The notes beneath the pieces are model-generated. The model was not told the origin of the DNA. It was given only the letters and a program-made list of their open reading frames with translations, and made no database searches. The position numbers were made by a program, and so were the translations under genes. Shown here one piece after another: positions 1 to 4,686 of a DNA stretch of 5,254 nucleotides; within the stretch, counting starts at the first letter, position 1, and every line of letters begins with the position of its first letter. Source of the stretch: Candidatus Heimdallarchaeota archaeon. GTDB lineage: Archaea; Asgardarchaeota; Njordarchaeia; Njordarchaeales; JAMOTR01. The stretch lies in the NCBI GenBank assembly GCA_027068385.1, contig JAMOTR010000057.1:1-5254 (forward strand), in the 5' to 3' direction.

Positions 1-1
1 T

Positions 2-601
2 GCGGAGAACCCCTCTTATGAGGTAAAGAGCGAGATCGTGTACGATAACGATTACCGGCATTATAGCGGATCCGTACGCATCACCCCCGCCGATTATAAG
101 TTCTCCTTATCGTATACCGAGATATCAGGAGAGAAGGTATACTTGGGATCGAACGTGGTGAGTGATAAATATTCCGTAGGCTACTTCGTGTTGTATCTCA
201 TCATAGCTCTAGCCGCTATGTTCTCTCTAGCGATGATGCGCGAGTTCGTGGCGGGCCTCGTTACTATACTCCTAGGATACCGGCGGTTCCGGGATCCCGG
301 GCGCTTCCTCATAGCTTCCTTCGGTAAACTCTTCCGGTTCCGGATACCGCTTCAGATACTAATAACCGCGTTCTTCGTGGTTCTCTCTCGGAGAAATAGG
401 CGGATACCCGTAGCGATACTCCTTATCGCCGCTAACGTGATATCCATAAAGCTCATGCACTCCATAATACTACCCGGACCGTATCTAGCGGCCTTAATAG
501 TCCTACGGCTCCTCGGATACACTAAATACAAGAGATACATAAGGATGATCGAACAGTACGTGGGCAGGGCGTGCAGAAGGTTCTATAATAGGTTTTTATG
601 A
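2..601 (+). CDS. C-terminal part of an unrecognised multi-pass membrane protein (5' end outside the window)
   Basis: The frame is open from base 2 with no upstream stop, so the GTG at 38 is probably not the true start and about 199 residues of a longer protein are visible. I do not recognise the family. The visible N-terminal 55-60 residues are polar and rich in Tyr, Ser and Val, like the end of a beta-rich extracytoplasmic domain. Counting from the GTG at 38, hydrophobic segments follow at about residues 47-67, 69-81, 104-118 and 124-159, separated by strongly basic loops such as YRRFRDPGRF (81-90) and SRRNRR (117-122). The last 25 residues are basic and aromatic. By the positive-inside rule those loops and the tail should be cytoplasmic, with the ectodomain outside. 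The stop TGA (599-601) directly abuts the D box of the guide RNA on the opposite strand. The frame is coding-like and reads to the stop without interruption, but function is unknown. Confidence 0.75.
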   Translation, partial: AENPSYEVKSEIVYDNDYRHYSGSVRITPADYKFSLSYTEISGEKVYLGSNVVSDKYSVGYFVLYLIIALAAMFSLAMMREFVAGLVTILLGYRRFRDPGRFLIASFGKLFRFRIPLQILITAFFVVLSRRNRRIPVAILLIAANVISIKLMHSIILPGPYLAALIVLRLLGYTKYKRYIRMIEQYVGRACRRFYNRFL

Positions 602-660
602 TCAGTATCACCTCCTCTACATCATCCCGAAGTCAGGATTGGACTCACTCATCATCTCTC
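598..660 (-). ncRNA. C/D box guide sRNA (archaeal 2'-O-methylation guide), one guide matching the 16S rRNA 3' end
   Basis: Read on the minus strand, the elements follow in canonical order. Box C is ATGATGA (655-649, perfect RUGAUGA). Guide 1 is GTGAGTCCAATC (648-637, 12 nt), followed by box D' CTGA (636-633). After a 7-nt spacer comes box C' ATGATGT (625-619, one mismatch). Guide 2 is AGAGGAGGTGATA (618-606, 13 nt), followed by box D CTGA (605-602). Guides of 12-13 nt are the spacing expected for archaeal L7Ae/Nop5/fibrillarin particles. Guide 2 is complementary over 10 nt to AUCACCUCCU at the 3' end of 16S rRNA. By the rule that the nucleotide paired five positions upstream of D is methylated, the target is the A in AUC-A-CC, which I count as about A1534 in E. 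coli numbering. The target of guide 1 is unknown. The ends are estimates. The 3' end overlaps or abuts the stop codon of the membrane-protein gene in antisense. Confidence 0.82.
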
Positions 661-664
661 GCTC

Positions 665-672
665 TTAATATT
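665..672 (+). promoter_or_regulatory. Candidate TATA box of the translin-family gene
   Basis: The sequence TTAATATT is centred 23.5 bases before the ATG at 692, the same distance as in the transporter promoter at the other end of the window, and fits a leaderless transcript. A GAGGGG at 675-680 ends 11 bases before the ATG, somewhat far for a Shine-Dalgarno site, so leaderless initiation is preferred. The box lies close to the 5' end of the opposing guide RNA, so the two transcription units are back to back. Confidence 0.5.
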
Positions 673-680
673 CCGAGGGG

Positions 681-686
681 TTAAAA
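681..686 (-). promoter_or_regulatory. Candidate TATA box for the minus-strand guide RNA
   Basis: On the minus strand this reads TTTTAA. Its centre (683.5) lies about 26 bases before position 657, which would start the transcript a few bases upstream of box C (655), where a C/D sRNA should begin. It is A/T-rich against a more G-rich surround (the stretch at 675-680 is GAGGGG on the plus strand). It is inferred from spacing alone. Confidence 0.4.
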
Positions 687-691
687 GTTTC

Positions 692-1258
692 ATGGACGTA
701 GAAGAGCTAAACGAGGCGATAAGAAAGAAGCGCGAGCTTCGTGACGTGTTTAACTTGGAGGTCGCTCAAGCGATAAGAAACTGCGGTAGAGCGATACTAG
801 CGATACACCATAACAAAATAGAAGAGGCAAAGACGCTCATAGAAGAGGCCTCCTCCACGTTAAAGCGTTATAAGAACATGCTTCCCGAGCATCCCCGGAT
901 GTATAATGGAGTCGTGCATCTCGAACAGGAGCTCGTGGAGGCGAGGGGGTACCTAAAGTATGTGGAAGAAAAAGCGTTCTTAGAGCGGACGAGCGAGTTT
1001 CCGGAATCTTACGTTCTGGGTATGGCGGATCTAATAGGAGAGCTCCGCCGTAGAGCTATAGAGGAAGCTAGACAGGGGCGTTTGGAGGAGGCGATGAAGA
1101 TCTTAGAGGACATGGAGCGCCTATATACTTCTCTACGGGAGATAGATTATACGGGAGTGAAGGAGCTGAGACATAAGCTAGACGGATTCCGCCGCTCTAT
1201 AGCGACGCTTAAAGAAGAACTCACGCTCATGCTATACTTAAGAGGAAAAACGTCGTAA
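692..1258 (+). CDS. Translin-family protein, TRAX-like (archaeal C3PO-type endoribonuclease subunit)
   Basis: This is a 188-residue, almost entirely helical and charged protein of the usual size for archaeal translin-family members. Two family signatures are visible. QELVEA (79-84) corresponds to QEYVEA of human TRAX, whose two glutamates (E126 and E129) are catalytic, so E80 and E83 are the equivalents. YVLGMADLIGELRR (107-120) corresponds to the DYLLGVADLTGEL stretch, giving D113 as the third catalytic acid and E117 nearby. With these acids present the protein looks like the nuclease-competent TRAX type. Known family members form hollow octamers that cut single-stranded RNA inside a cavity (C3PO; siRNA passenger strands and tRNA fragments in eukaryotes). 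The archaeal substrate is inferred to be small structured or single-stranded RNA. The gene has its own candidate promoter, and its 3' end overlaps the convergent Clp1/Grc3 kinase gene by 21 bases. The ATG at 692 is the first good start and has a TATA box at leaderless distance. Confidence 0.88.
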   Translation: MDVEELNEAIRKKRELRDVFNLEVAQAIRNCGRAILAIHHNKIEEAKTLIEEASSTLKRYKNMLPEHPRMYNGVVHLEQELVEARGYLKYVEEKAFLERTSEFPESYVLGMADLIGELRRRAIEEARQGRLEEAMKILEDMERLYTSLREIDYTGVKELRHKLDGFRRSIATLKEELTLMLYLRGKTS

Positions 1259-2341
1259 GAGCCCTTCTAGTATACTTCTTTCTGTTTCTTGCATGGTCTC
1301 TAAGTCTAGTACTATGTATCCCAAGCGCACGAAGTCGAACTCCTCCACGGGTGTGAATATCTTAGCCGAGTTTTCCTCAACGTTTATTTCCGTGAGATAT
1401 CCGATTCCGACGCATAAGCCGTCTTTTTCTAGTCCCACTAGGATCCCTACGGTGTTCTCCGCGAGCCTCTCGCTAAGCTTAGATATGAACTCGTCCGTCC
1501 TCCCCGTTCCATATATTATATCTAAAGGAACTACTCTCTCCGAAGAGTTCACGAGCCGCTTTTCATATAAGCTCTTCCTTATCTCGCGCCTCGCCTCTCT
1601 ACTACGTACGGTAACCTTCTCTAGCGGAGGTATGGTAACGTATTCGATCCCGCGAGCTTTTAAGGCCTTCTTAATATGATCTAGACTCATCCCCTCCGGC
1701 TCTATTATAACGGCCCCGTCTACACCGAGCAGTTCGGCTTTAGCTACCTTCAACCGCGCCCCGTATCCGTCCACCCGCCCCGTAGTATCTATCACTATCT
1801 TCCCCGAAGCCTCCGAGTATAGCCTATAAGTTCCGGAGAGGAACACGGGCATAAACTCTTTGGGGGACGTGGAGCCTACGAAGTACATCTTATCGGCTAT
1901 TAAGTAAGAGAGGAACGGTATCGGGCCTTCAATTCTAGATAATCCTATAGTCGTAGGAGGGGATATCACGCCTTGTCCCACGTCCGTATCTAGGAGCCGA
2001 TCGAAGCCCAAGCGGTTGATCGCTAGCACGGTGAAGAAGCTCTTGCCGACGTCTACGGGGCCGATCACCATCAAAGTCTTCCGGTCCGAAACCTCCTCCA
2101 AAGCCTCGTCCCGTCCCTTCGGCCGAGGCCTCTCCATAGAAGTTCCCTGTATCGAGCCTCCCTCCATGAGCATCACTTCTACCTCTCCACCGTCGGGAAA
2201 CCACAACGACGTTCCCTTATTAGCGGGTATGATCACGCTCTCGAACTCCGCCCCAGCGATAATCATCGTTCCGTTGAGTTTTTTGACCACAGCGGGCCCT
2301 TCTATGTATAAAATCGAGTTCTCTCTAACGTTAATCTTCAT
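1238..2341 (-). CDS. Clp1/Grc3-family polynucleotide 5'-hydroxyl kinase
   Basis: A 367-residue protein with the order of motifs of the Clp1/Grc3 P-loop kinases. A beta-rich N-terminal domain spans about 1-85. Walker A is GPVDVGKS (94-101), with K100 and S101 for ATP/Mg binding. The family motif DTDVGQ (118-123) is followed by SPPTTIGLS (127-135). GSTSP lies at 156-160 and a Walker-B-like VIDTTGRV at 183-190. An Arg-rich lid segment, with several arginines in RSREARREIRK (246-256), precedes a C-terminal beta domain (about 268-345). Characterised archaeal relatives phosphorylate the 5'-OH of RNA and DNA; eukaryotic Clp1 works with tRNA splicing endonuclease and Grc3 in rRNA spacer processing. 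A role in RNA repair or tRNA/rRNA maturation is inferred here. The start is ATG at 2341 with no Shine-Dalgarno site and an A/T-rich box about 24 bases upstream, so leaderless. It is transcribed divergently from the four-Cys gene and convergently with the TRAX-like gene. All catalytic motifs look intact. Confidence 0.88.
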   Translation of the reverse strand: MKINVRENSILYIEGPAVVKKLNGTMIIAGAEFESVIIPANKGTSLWFPDGGEVEVMLMEGGSIQGTSMERPRPKGRDEALEEVSDRKTLMVIGPVDVGKSFFTVLAINRLGFDRLLDTDVGQGVISPPTTIGLSRIEGPIPFLSYLIADKMYFVGSTSPKEFMPVFLSGTYRLYSEASGKIVIDTTGRVDGYGARLKVAKAELLGVDGAVIIEPEGMSLDHIKKALKARGIEYVTIPPLEKVTVRSREARREIRKSLYEKRLVNSSERVVPLDIIYGTGRTDEFISKLSERLAENTVGILVGLEKDGLCVGIGYLTEINVEENSAKIFTPVEEFDFVRLGYIVLDLETMQETERSILEGLLRRFSS

Positions 2342-2356
2342 GAGTCGTGCTTCCCG

Positions 2357-2368
2357 TTATTAAGCTAA
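2357..2368. promoter_or_regulatory. Shared A/T-rich core of a 42-base divergent promoter
   Basis: Only 42 bases separate the starts of the kinase gene (2341, minus) and the four-Cys gene (2384, plus). The only A/T-rich block is TTATTAAGCTAA. On the plus strand TTATTAAG (2357-2364) is centred 23.5 bases before 2384. On the minus strand TTAGCTTA (2368-2361) is centred 23.5 bases before 2341. Both fit leaderless starts, and the two boxes overlap by four bases, so TBP/TFB assembly in the two directions should compete. No Shine-Dalgarno sequence is visible for either gene. Confidence 0.45.
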
Positions 2369-2383
2369 ATTCAATCCTCGAAG

Positions 2384-2812
2384 ATGAAACCGATCGACAT
2401 CTCAGAACTCGTGAGAACAGCGTACAAGAAGGCCGTGAGAAAGACCTCGCTACTAAGGTTAGAACGGTATAAAAAACAACTTCAGGGAGGCGAGGAGTGT
2501 CCGTTTTACCGCTTCGGTATGTGCGAGAACCCGCTAAATCCCGAGGACTCATGTACGGAAGACCCCAAGGATTGCCCGTACTTAAATAAGTTACTAGTAA
2601 ACACCCAACCGATACCCGCATTCTTAGTACCCGTTAAGGTAATGCACTCTAGAGGTCTCATACGCTTATATATGGATGAGAAGAACAAAGAGATCATAGT
2701 GAAGCCCGGCGATAGTAAGTACGCCACGTACGTGACTCGTGCCGCGATGCTCTTGGAGATGGCGTTACAAATATATGGTGAAGAGGGGCGGAAAGTAAGA
2801 GAGACGATATGA
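2384..2812 (+). CDS. Uncharacterised 142-residue four-cysteine protein
   Basis: I do not recognise this family. The protein is soluble, with no membrane segment or signal peptide. It has three visible parts. A basic helical N-terminus (about 1-33) contains many Lys and Arg. A Cys cluster holds C39, C47, C57 and C64 (spacing C-x7-C-x9-C-x6-C), with Pro or Asn close to the cysteines. The alpha/beta C-terminal half (about 72-140) contains a likely beta-hairpin (82-107) and an amphipathic helix (117-132). The four-Cys cluster could bind zinc or an iron-sulfur cluster; the sequence does not decide. The basic N-terminus would suit nucleic-acid binding, which is inference. The gene is divergent from the Clp1/Grc3 kinase, sharing a 42-base promoter. 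Its TGA stop (2810-2812) lies inside box C of a C/D guide RNA on the same strand, so the mRNA and the sRNA overlap. No nearby alternative ATG competes with the start. Confidence 0.8.
   Translation: MKPIDISELVRTAYKKAVRKTSLLRLERYKKQLQGGEECPFYRFGMCENPLNPEDSCTEDPKDCPYLNKLLVNTQPIPAFLVPVKVMHSRGLIRLYMDEKNKEIIVKPGDSKYATYVTRAAMLLEMALQIYGEEGRKVRETI
2769..2776 (+). promoter_or_regulatory. Possible internal TATA box for the second guide RNA
   Basis: AAATATAT lies inside the end of the four-Cys gene. Transcription 26 bases downstream of its centre would start near 2798, about 10 bases before box C (2809). The guide RNA may instead be processed from the mRNA, since its box C contains the mRNA stop codon. 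Evidence is spacing only. Confidence 0.25.
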
Positions 2813-2864
2813 TGAGCGTTTACCGGGGCTGATTCGGTGATGAGCCGGGGATTCAGCTGAAAAA
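2803..2864 (+). ncRNA. C/D box guide sRNA with two guides to adjacent 23S rRNA sites
   Basis: All four boxes match consensus. Box C is ATGATGA (2809-2815). Guide 1 is GCGTTTACCGGGG (2816-2828, 13 nt), followed by D' CTGA (2829-2832) and spacer TTCG. C' is GTGATGA (2837-2843). Guide 2 is GCCGGGGATTCAG (2844-2856, 13 nt), followed by D CTGA (2857-2860). Guide 1 is complementary over 12 nt to CCCCGGUAAACG of 23S rRNA, the conserved stretch just before helix 69. The fifth-nucleotide rule selects the first G after CCCC, by my count about G1896 in E. coli. Guide 2 complements CUGAAUCCCCGG, which overlaps the same site, and would select the second A, about A1890. The archaeal form of the 5' part is recalled and unchecked. 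Box C contains the stop codon of the four-Cys gene, and box D ends four bases before the stop of the convergent thermosome gene. The transcript ends are estimates. Confidence 0.88.
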
Positions 2865-2865
2865 T
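2861..2865 (-). terminator. Possible T-run terminator of the thermosome gene
   Basis: The minus strand has five T residues (2865-2861), the first being part of the thermosome TGA stop. Archaeal RNA polymerase stops at short T-runs. Termination here would keep thermosome mRNA from running antisense through the guide RNA. It is a short run, so support is weak. Confidence 0.25.
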
Positions 2866-4478
2866 CACTTCTTACCCTTCTCTTCTCCCTCCTCCTTAGG
2901 CCTAGAGGCTAGTATGTCGTCGATCCTTAGGATCATCATCGCAGCTTCGGAGGCGGAGCGAATCGCGTTACGCTTTACGATCATAGGCTCCACGACACCA
3001 AGCTCCTTCATATCCGCGATCTTACCCTCGATGCTTATTCCGGCCCGGGTCTTGCCCTGGGCGTGGGCGCTCCTTAGCTCGGTTATCGCGTCGATCGGGT
3101 TGATTCCGGCGTTATCGGCTAGTATGCTCGGAATGGCCTCTAGAGCATCAGCGAACATCTCTATAGCTACCTGCTCCTTCCCGGATACGGTCTTCGCGTA
3201 CTCGCGTATCCTCTTAGCGAGCTCGGCCTCGATAGCGCCTCCTCCGTATACTACCCGCCTGTGCTTTACTACGTCGCGTATCACGCTTATGGCGTCATCA
3301 ATAGCGCGCTCTACCTCATCGGTTACCTGCTTAGAACCTCCGCGTATGAGTATCGTAACGGCCTTCGGATCCTTACATCCCTCGACGAACACCATCTTAT
3401 CGTCTCCTACCTTACGCTCCTCCACGAGCTCGGCCTCTCCTAGGTCCTCGGGCTTTATGTCCTCTACCTTAGTGATGATCTTCGCTCCGGTAGCCTTCGC
3501 TAGAGCCTCCATATCGCTCTTCTTCACGCGCCTTACGGCTAGTATCCCGTGCTTCGCGAGTAGGTGCTGAGCGTACTCATCGATTCCCTTCTGGCAGAAC
3601 ACGACGTTCGCTCCGGCCTTGATGATAGCCTCTACCTTCCTCCTTACCACCTCCCTTTCGGCTTCCTTGAACGCCTCGATCTGCTTCGGGTCGGTGAAAC
3701 GTATCTTCCCGCTTATCTCGGGCTTCCTCATCTCGAGCGGGGCGTTTATTAGGGCTATCTTAGCGTTCTCCACACGCCTCGGCATGTCCGGATGTACTAC
3801 CTCCTTATCGAGTACGATTCCGCGCACTAGTATGGTGTCCTTAATAGATCCTCCCTCCTTCTTCTCGATCTTTATGTCGTCCTTATTTAGTACCCGCTCA
3901 CCGTTTACCTGCCTCATCACGGTCTTAGCGGCCTCCACGACGATCTTCGCGATGTGCTCGCGATCGCTGGGGGCGAGCTTTGAGCTTAGGGTAGTGCGCA
4001 CGATCTTCAATAGGGTCTCCTCGTCGCGGGGGTCGATCTCCTCGGCTAGCTTCTTTAGCTCCTCTATCGCCTTCTCCATCGCCATACGATACCCTTCTAC
4101 GATGATGCTCGGATGTAGGTTCGTATCTAGAAGCTTCTCCGCGAGCTTTAGTAACTCTCCAGCGAGCACTACCACGGTCGTGGTTCCGTCCCCCACCTCG
4201 CTCTCCTGGCTCTTCGCTAGCTCCACTACATACTTAGCCGCGGGGTGAGCGATGTCCATCTCCTTTAATACGGTGGCTCCGTCGTTCGTCACGATCACGT
4301 TACCGTAGCGATCTACGAGCATCTTATCGCGTCCAGCGGGTCCTAGAGCGGTCTTCACTATATCGGCTAGAGCCACCACGGCTAGGATATTAGAACGCAT
4401 CGCGTCGCGCCCGCGAGTTCTAGAGAGATCCTCCTTTACGAGGATTATCGGCTGAACTCCTCCCGGTACTAGGGCCAT
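2865..4478 (-). CDS. ths: Thermosome subunit (group II chaperonin)
   Basis: The gene encodes an ATP-driven double-ring protein-folding chaperonin subunit acting in the cytoplasm. Counting from the ATG at 4478 (537 residues, normal for the family), the order is an equatorial domain with LGPAGRDKM (45-53) and TNDGAT (64-69), the nucleotide motif GDGTT (96-100), an apical domain with helical protrusion in the middle, and the returning equatorial part. That part carries IDDA (393-396, with the Asp thought to be catalytic, matching GroEL VDDA), VVYGGGAIE (409-417) and DNAGIN (455-460). The tail ends in a charged EEGEEKGKK, without the Gly-Met repeats of some homologues. A longer frame begins with GTG at 4496 and adds six residues. 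I reject it because TTTATATA (4507-4500) lies only four bases before that GTG but 25.5 bases before the ATG, the ideal spacing for a leaderless transcript. Rings usually contain one or more paralogous subunits; which one this is cannot be told. Confidence 0.97.
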   Translation of the reverse strand: MALVPGGVQPIILVKEDLSRTRGRDAMRSNILAVVALADIVKTALGPAGRDKMLVDRYGNVIVTNDGATVLKEMDIAHPAAKYVVELAKSQESEVGDGTTTVVVLAGELLKLAEKLLDTNLHPSIIVEGYRMAMEKAIEELKKLAEEIDPRDEETLLKIVRTTLSSKLAPSDREHIAKIVVEAAKTVMRQVNGERVLNKDDIKIEKKEGGSIKDTILVRGIVLDKEVVHPDMPRRVENAKIALINAPLEMRKPEISGKIRFTDPKQIEAFKEAEREVVRRKVEAIIKAGANVVFCQKGIDEYAQHLLAKHGILAVRRVKKSDMEALAKATGAKIITKVEDIKPEDLGEAELVEERKVGDDKMVFVEGCKDPKAVTILIRGGSKQVTDEVERAIDDAISVIRDVVKHRRVVYGGGAIEAELAKRIREYAKTVSGKEQVAIEMFADALEAIPSILADNAGINPIDAITELRSAHAQGKTRAGISIEGKIADMKELGVVEPMIVKRNAIRSASEAAMMILRIDDILASRPKEEGEEKGKK

Positions 4479-4499
4479 ACTCGAGTCGGCATTCACTTC

Positions 4500-4507
4500 T
4501 ATATAAA
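4500..4507 (-). promoter_or_regulatory. TATA box of the thermosome gene
   Basis: The minus strand reads TTTATATA, a perfect archaeal box A. Purine-rich CAATAA lies just upstream as a possible TFB-recognition element. The centre is 25.5 bases before the ATG at 4478, so the transcript should begin at or next to that ATG. This site decides the start codon. No match to a heat-shock regulator site was recognised. Confidence 0.75.
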
Positions 4508-4603
4508 TTATTGAATACTCTAAGGGATATCTTCCTCTCTTTTCTTCCTAGCTCCTATTTTTACTTATAGCGAAGCGAGTACGACCGTCTTCTATTATCC
4601 GCG

Positions 4604-4626
4604 CTATCGTTATCTATAACTATCGT
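4604..4626. repeat. Short direct repeat CTATCGT with an internal palindrome
   Basis: CTATCGT occurs at 4604-4610 and 4620-4626, 16 bases apart from start to start. GTTAT (4609-4613) and ATAAC (4616-4620) form a five-base palindrome between them. The element lies about 40-60 bases upstream of the transporter TATA box, in the intergenic stretch, and might be an activator site. In A/T-rich DNA such short repeats can arise by chance. Confidence 0.25.
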
Positions 4627-4640
4627 CCAAACAAAATATG

Positions 4641-4686
4641 GAGCGATATCACAATTAAGTATATAAAGAGATTTTTGATATCGCTC
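4641..4686. promoter_or_regulatory. Perfect 11-base inverted repeat framing the transporter promoter (candidate operator)
   Basis: GAGCGATATCA (4641-4651) is repeated in perfect inversion as TGATATCGCTC (4676-4686). The symmetry centre, 4663.5, is exactly the centre of the TATA box, and the right arm ends at the base before the ATG, so it covers the expected transcription start. Each arm contains the six-base palindrome GATATC. The palindrome centres (4647.5 and 4679.5) are 32 bases apart, close to three helical turns, so two dimers would sit on the same DNA face. A repressor that blocks TBP/TFB or polymerase is the simplest reading. The left arm lies upstream of the start site, so an RNA hairpin is unlikely. 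Confidence 0.65.
4660..4667 (+). promoter_or_regulatory. TATA box of the BASS/ACR3-like transporter gene
   Basis: TATATAAA is centred 23.5 bases before the ATG at 4687, with A/G-rich AATTAAG directly upstream as a possible TFB-recognition element. It implies a leaderless mRNA and supports Met1 rather than Met5 (4699) as the start. The box lies at the centre of the inverted repeat at 4641-4686. Confidence 0.75.

Noticed and set aside
229..240. ATGATG-type box C look-alikes inside coding regions (for example near 232, 4099 and 4829).
   Set aside because: None is followed by CTGA at a guide-length distance with a second box pair, so they are ordinary codons.
609..618. AGAGGAGGTGA on the minus strand as a strong Shine-Dalgarno site for a leftward gene.
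   Set aside because: No ATG follows at a suitable distance and no credible coding frame runs leftward from here; the C/D box architecture explains the sequence better.
1293..2363. Open frames opposite or overlapping the kinase gene (1293-1679 plus, 1935-2204 minus, 2016-2363 plus).
   Set aside because: The kinase frame carries every family motif; the others show no recognisable motif and have odd composition.
2813..2864. The GC-rich repeated CCGGGG in the gap before the thermosome stop as a terminator hairpin.
   Set aside because: CCGGGG occurs twice in the same orientation, so it does not pair with itself; it is explained by the two guides to overlapping 23S sites.
2914..4248. Long open frames on the plus strand opposite the thermosome gene (2914-3570 and 3619-4248).
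   Set aside because: Their translations are Ser/Ala/Ile-rich and low in complexity, as expected for the antisense of a codon-biased gene, and they lie fully inside a very clearly conserved chaperonin gene.
4567..4607. Inverted repeat ATAGCG (4567-4572) and CGCTAT (4602-4607).
   Set aside because: Six bases with a 29-base spacer are expected by chance in an intergenic region of this size, and no position relative to a promoter supports it.
4638..4658. A tiny frame from the ATG at 4638 (six codons) as a leader peptide of the transporter.
   Set aside because: It lies upstream of the TATA box at 4660-4667, so it would not be transcribed with the gene.
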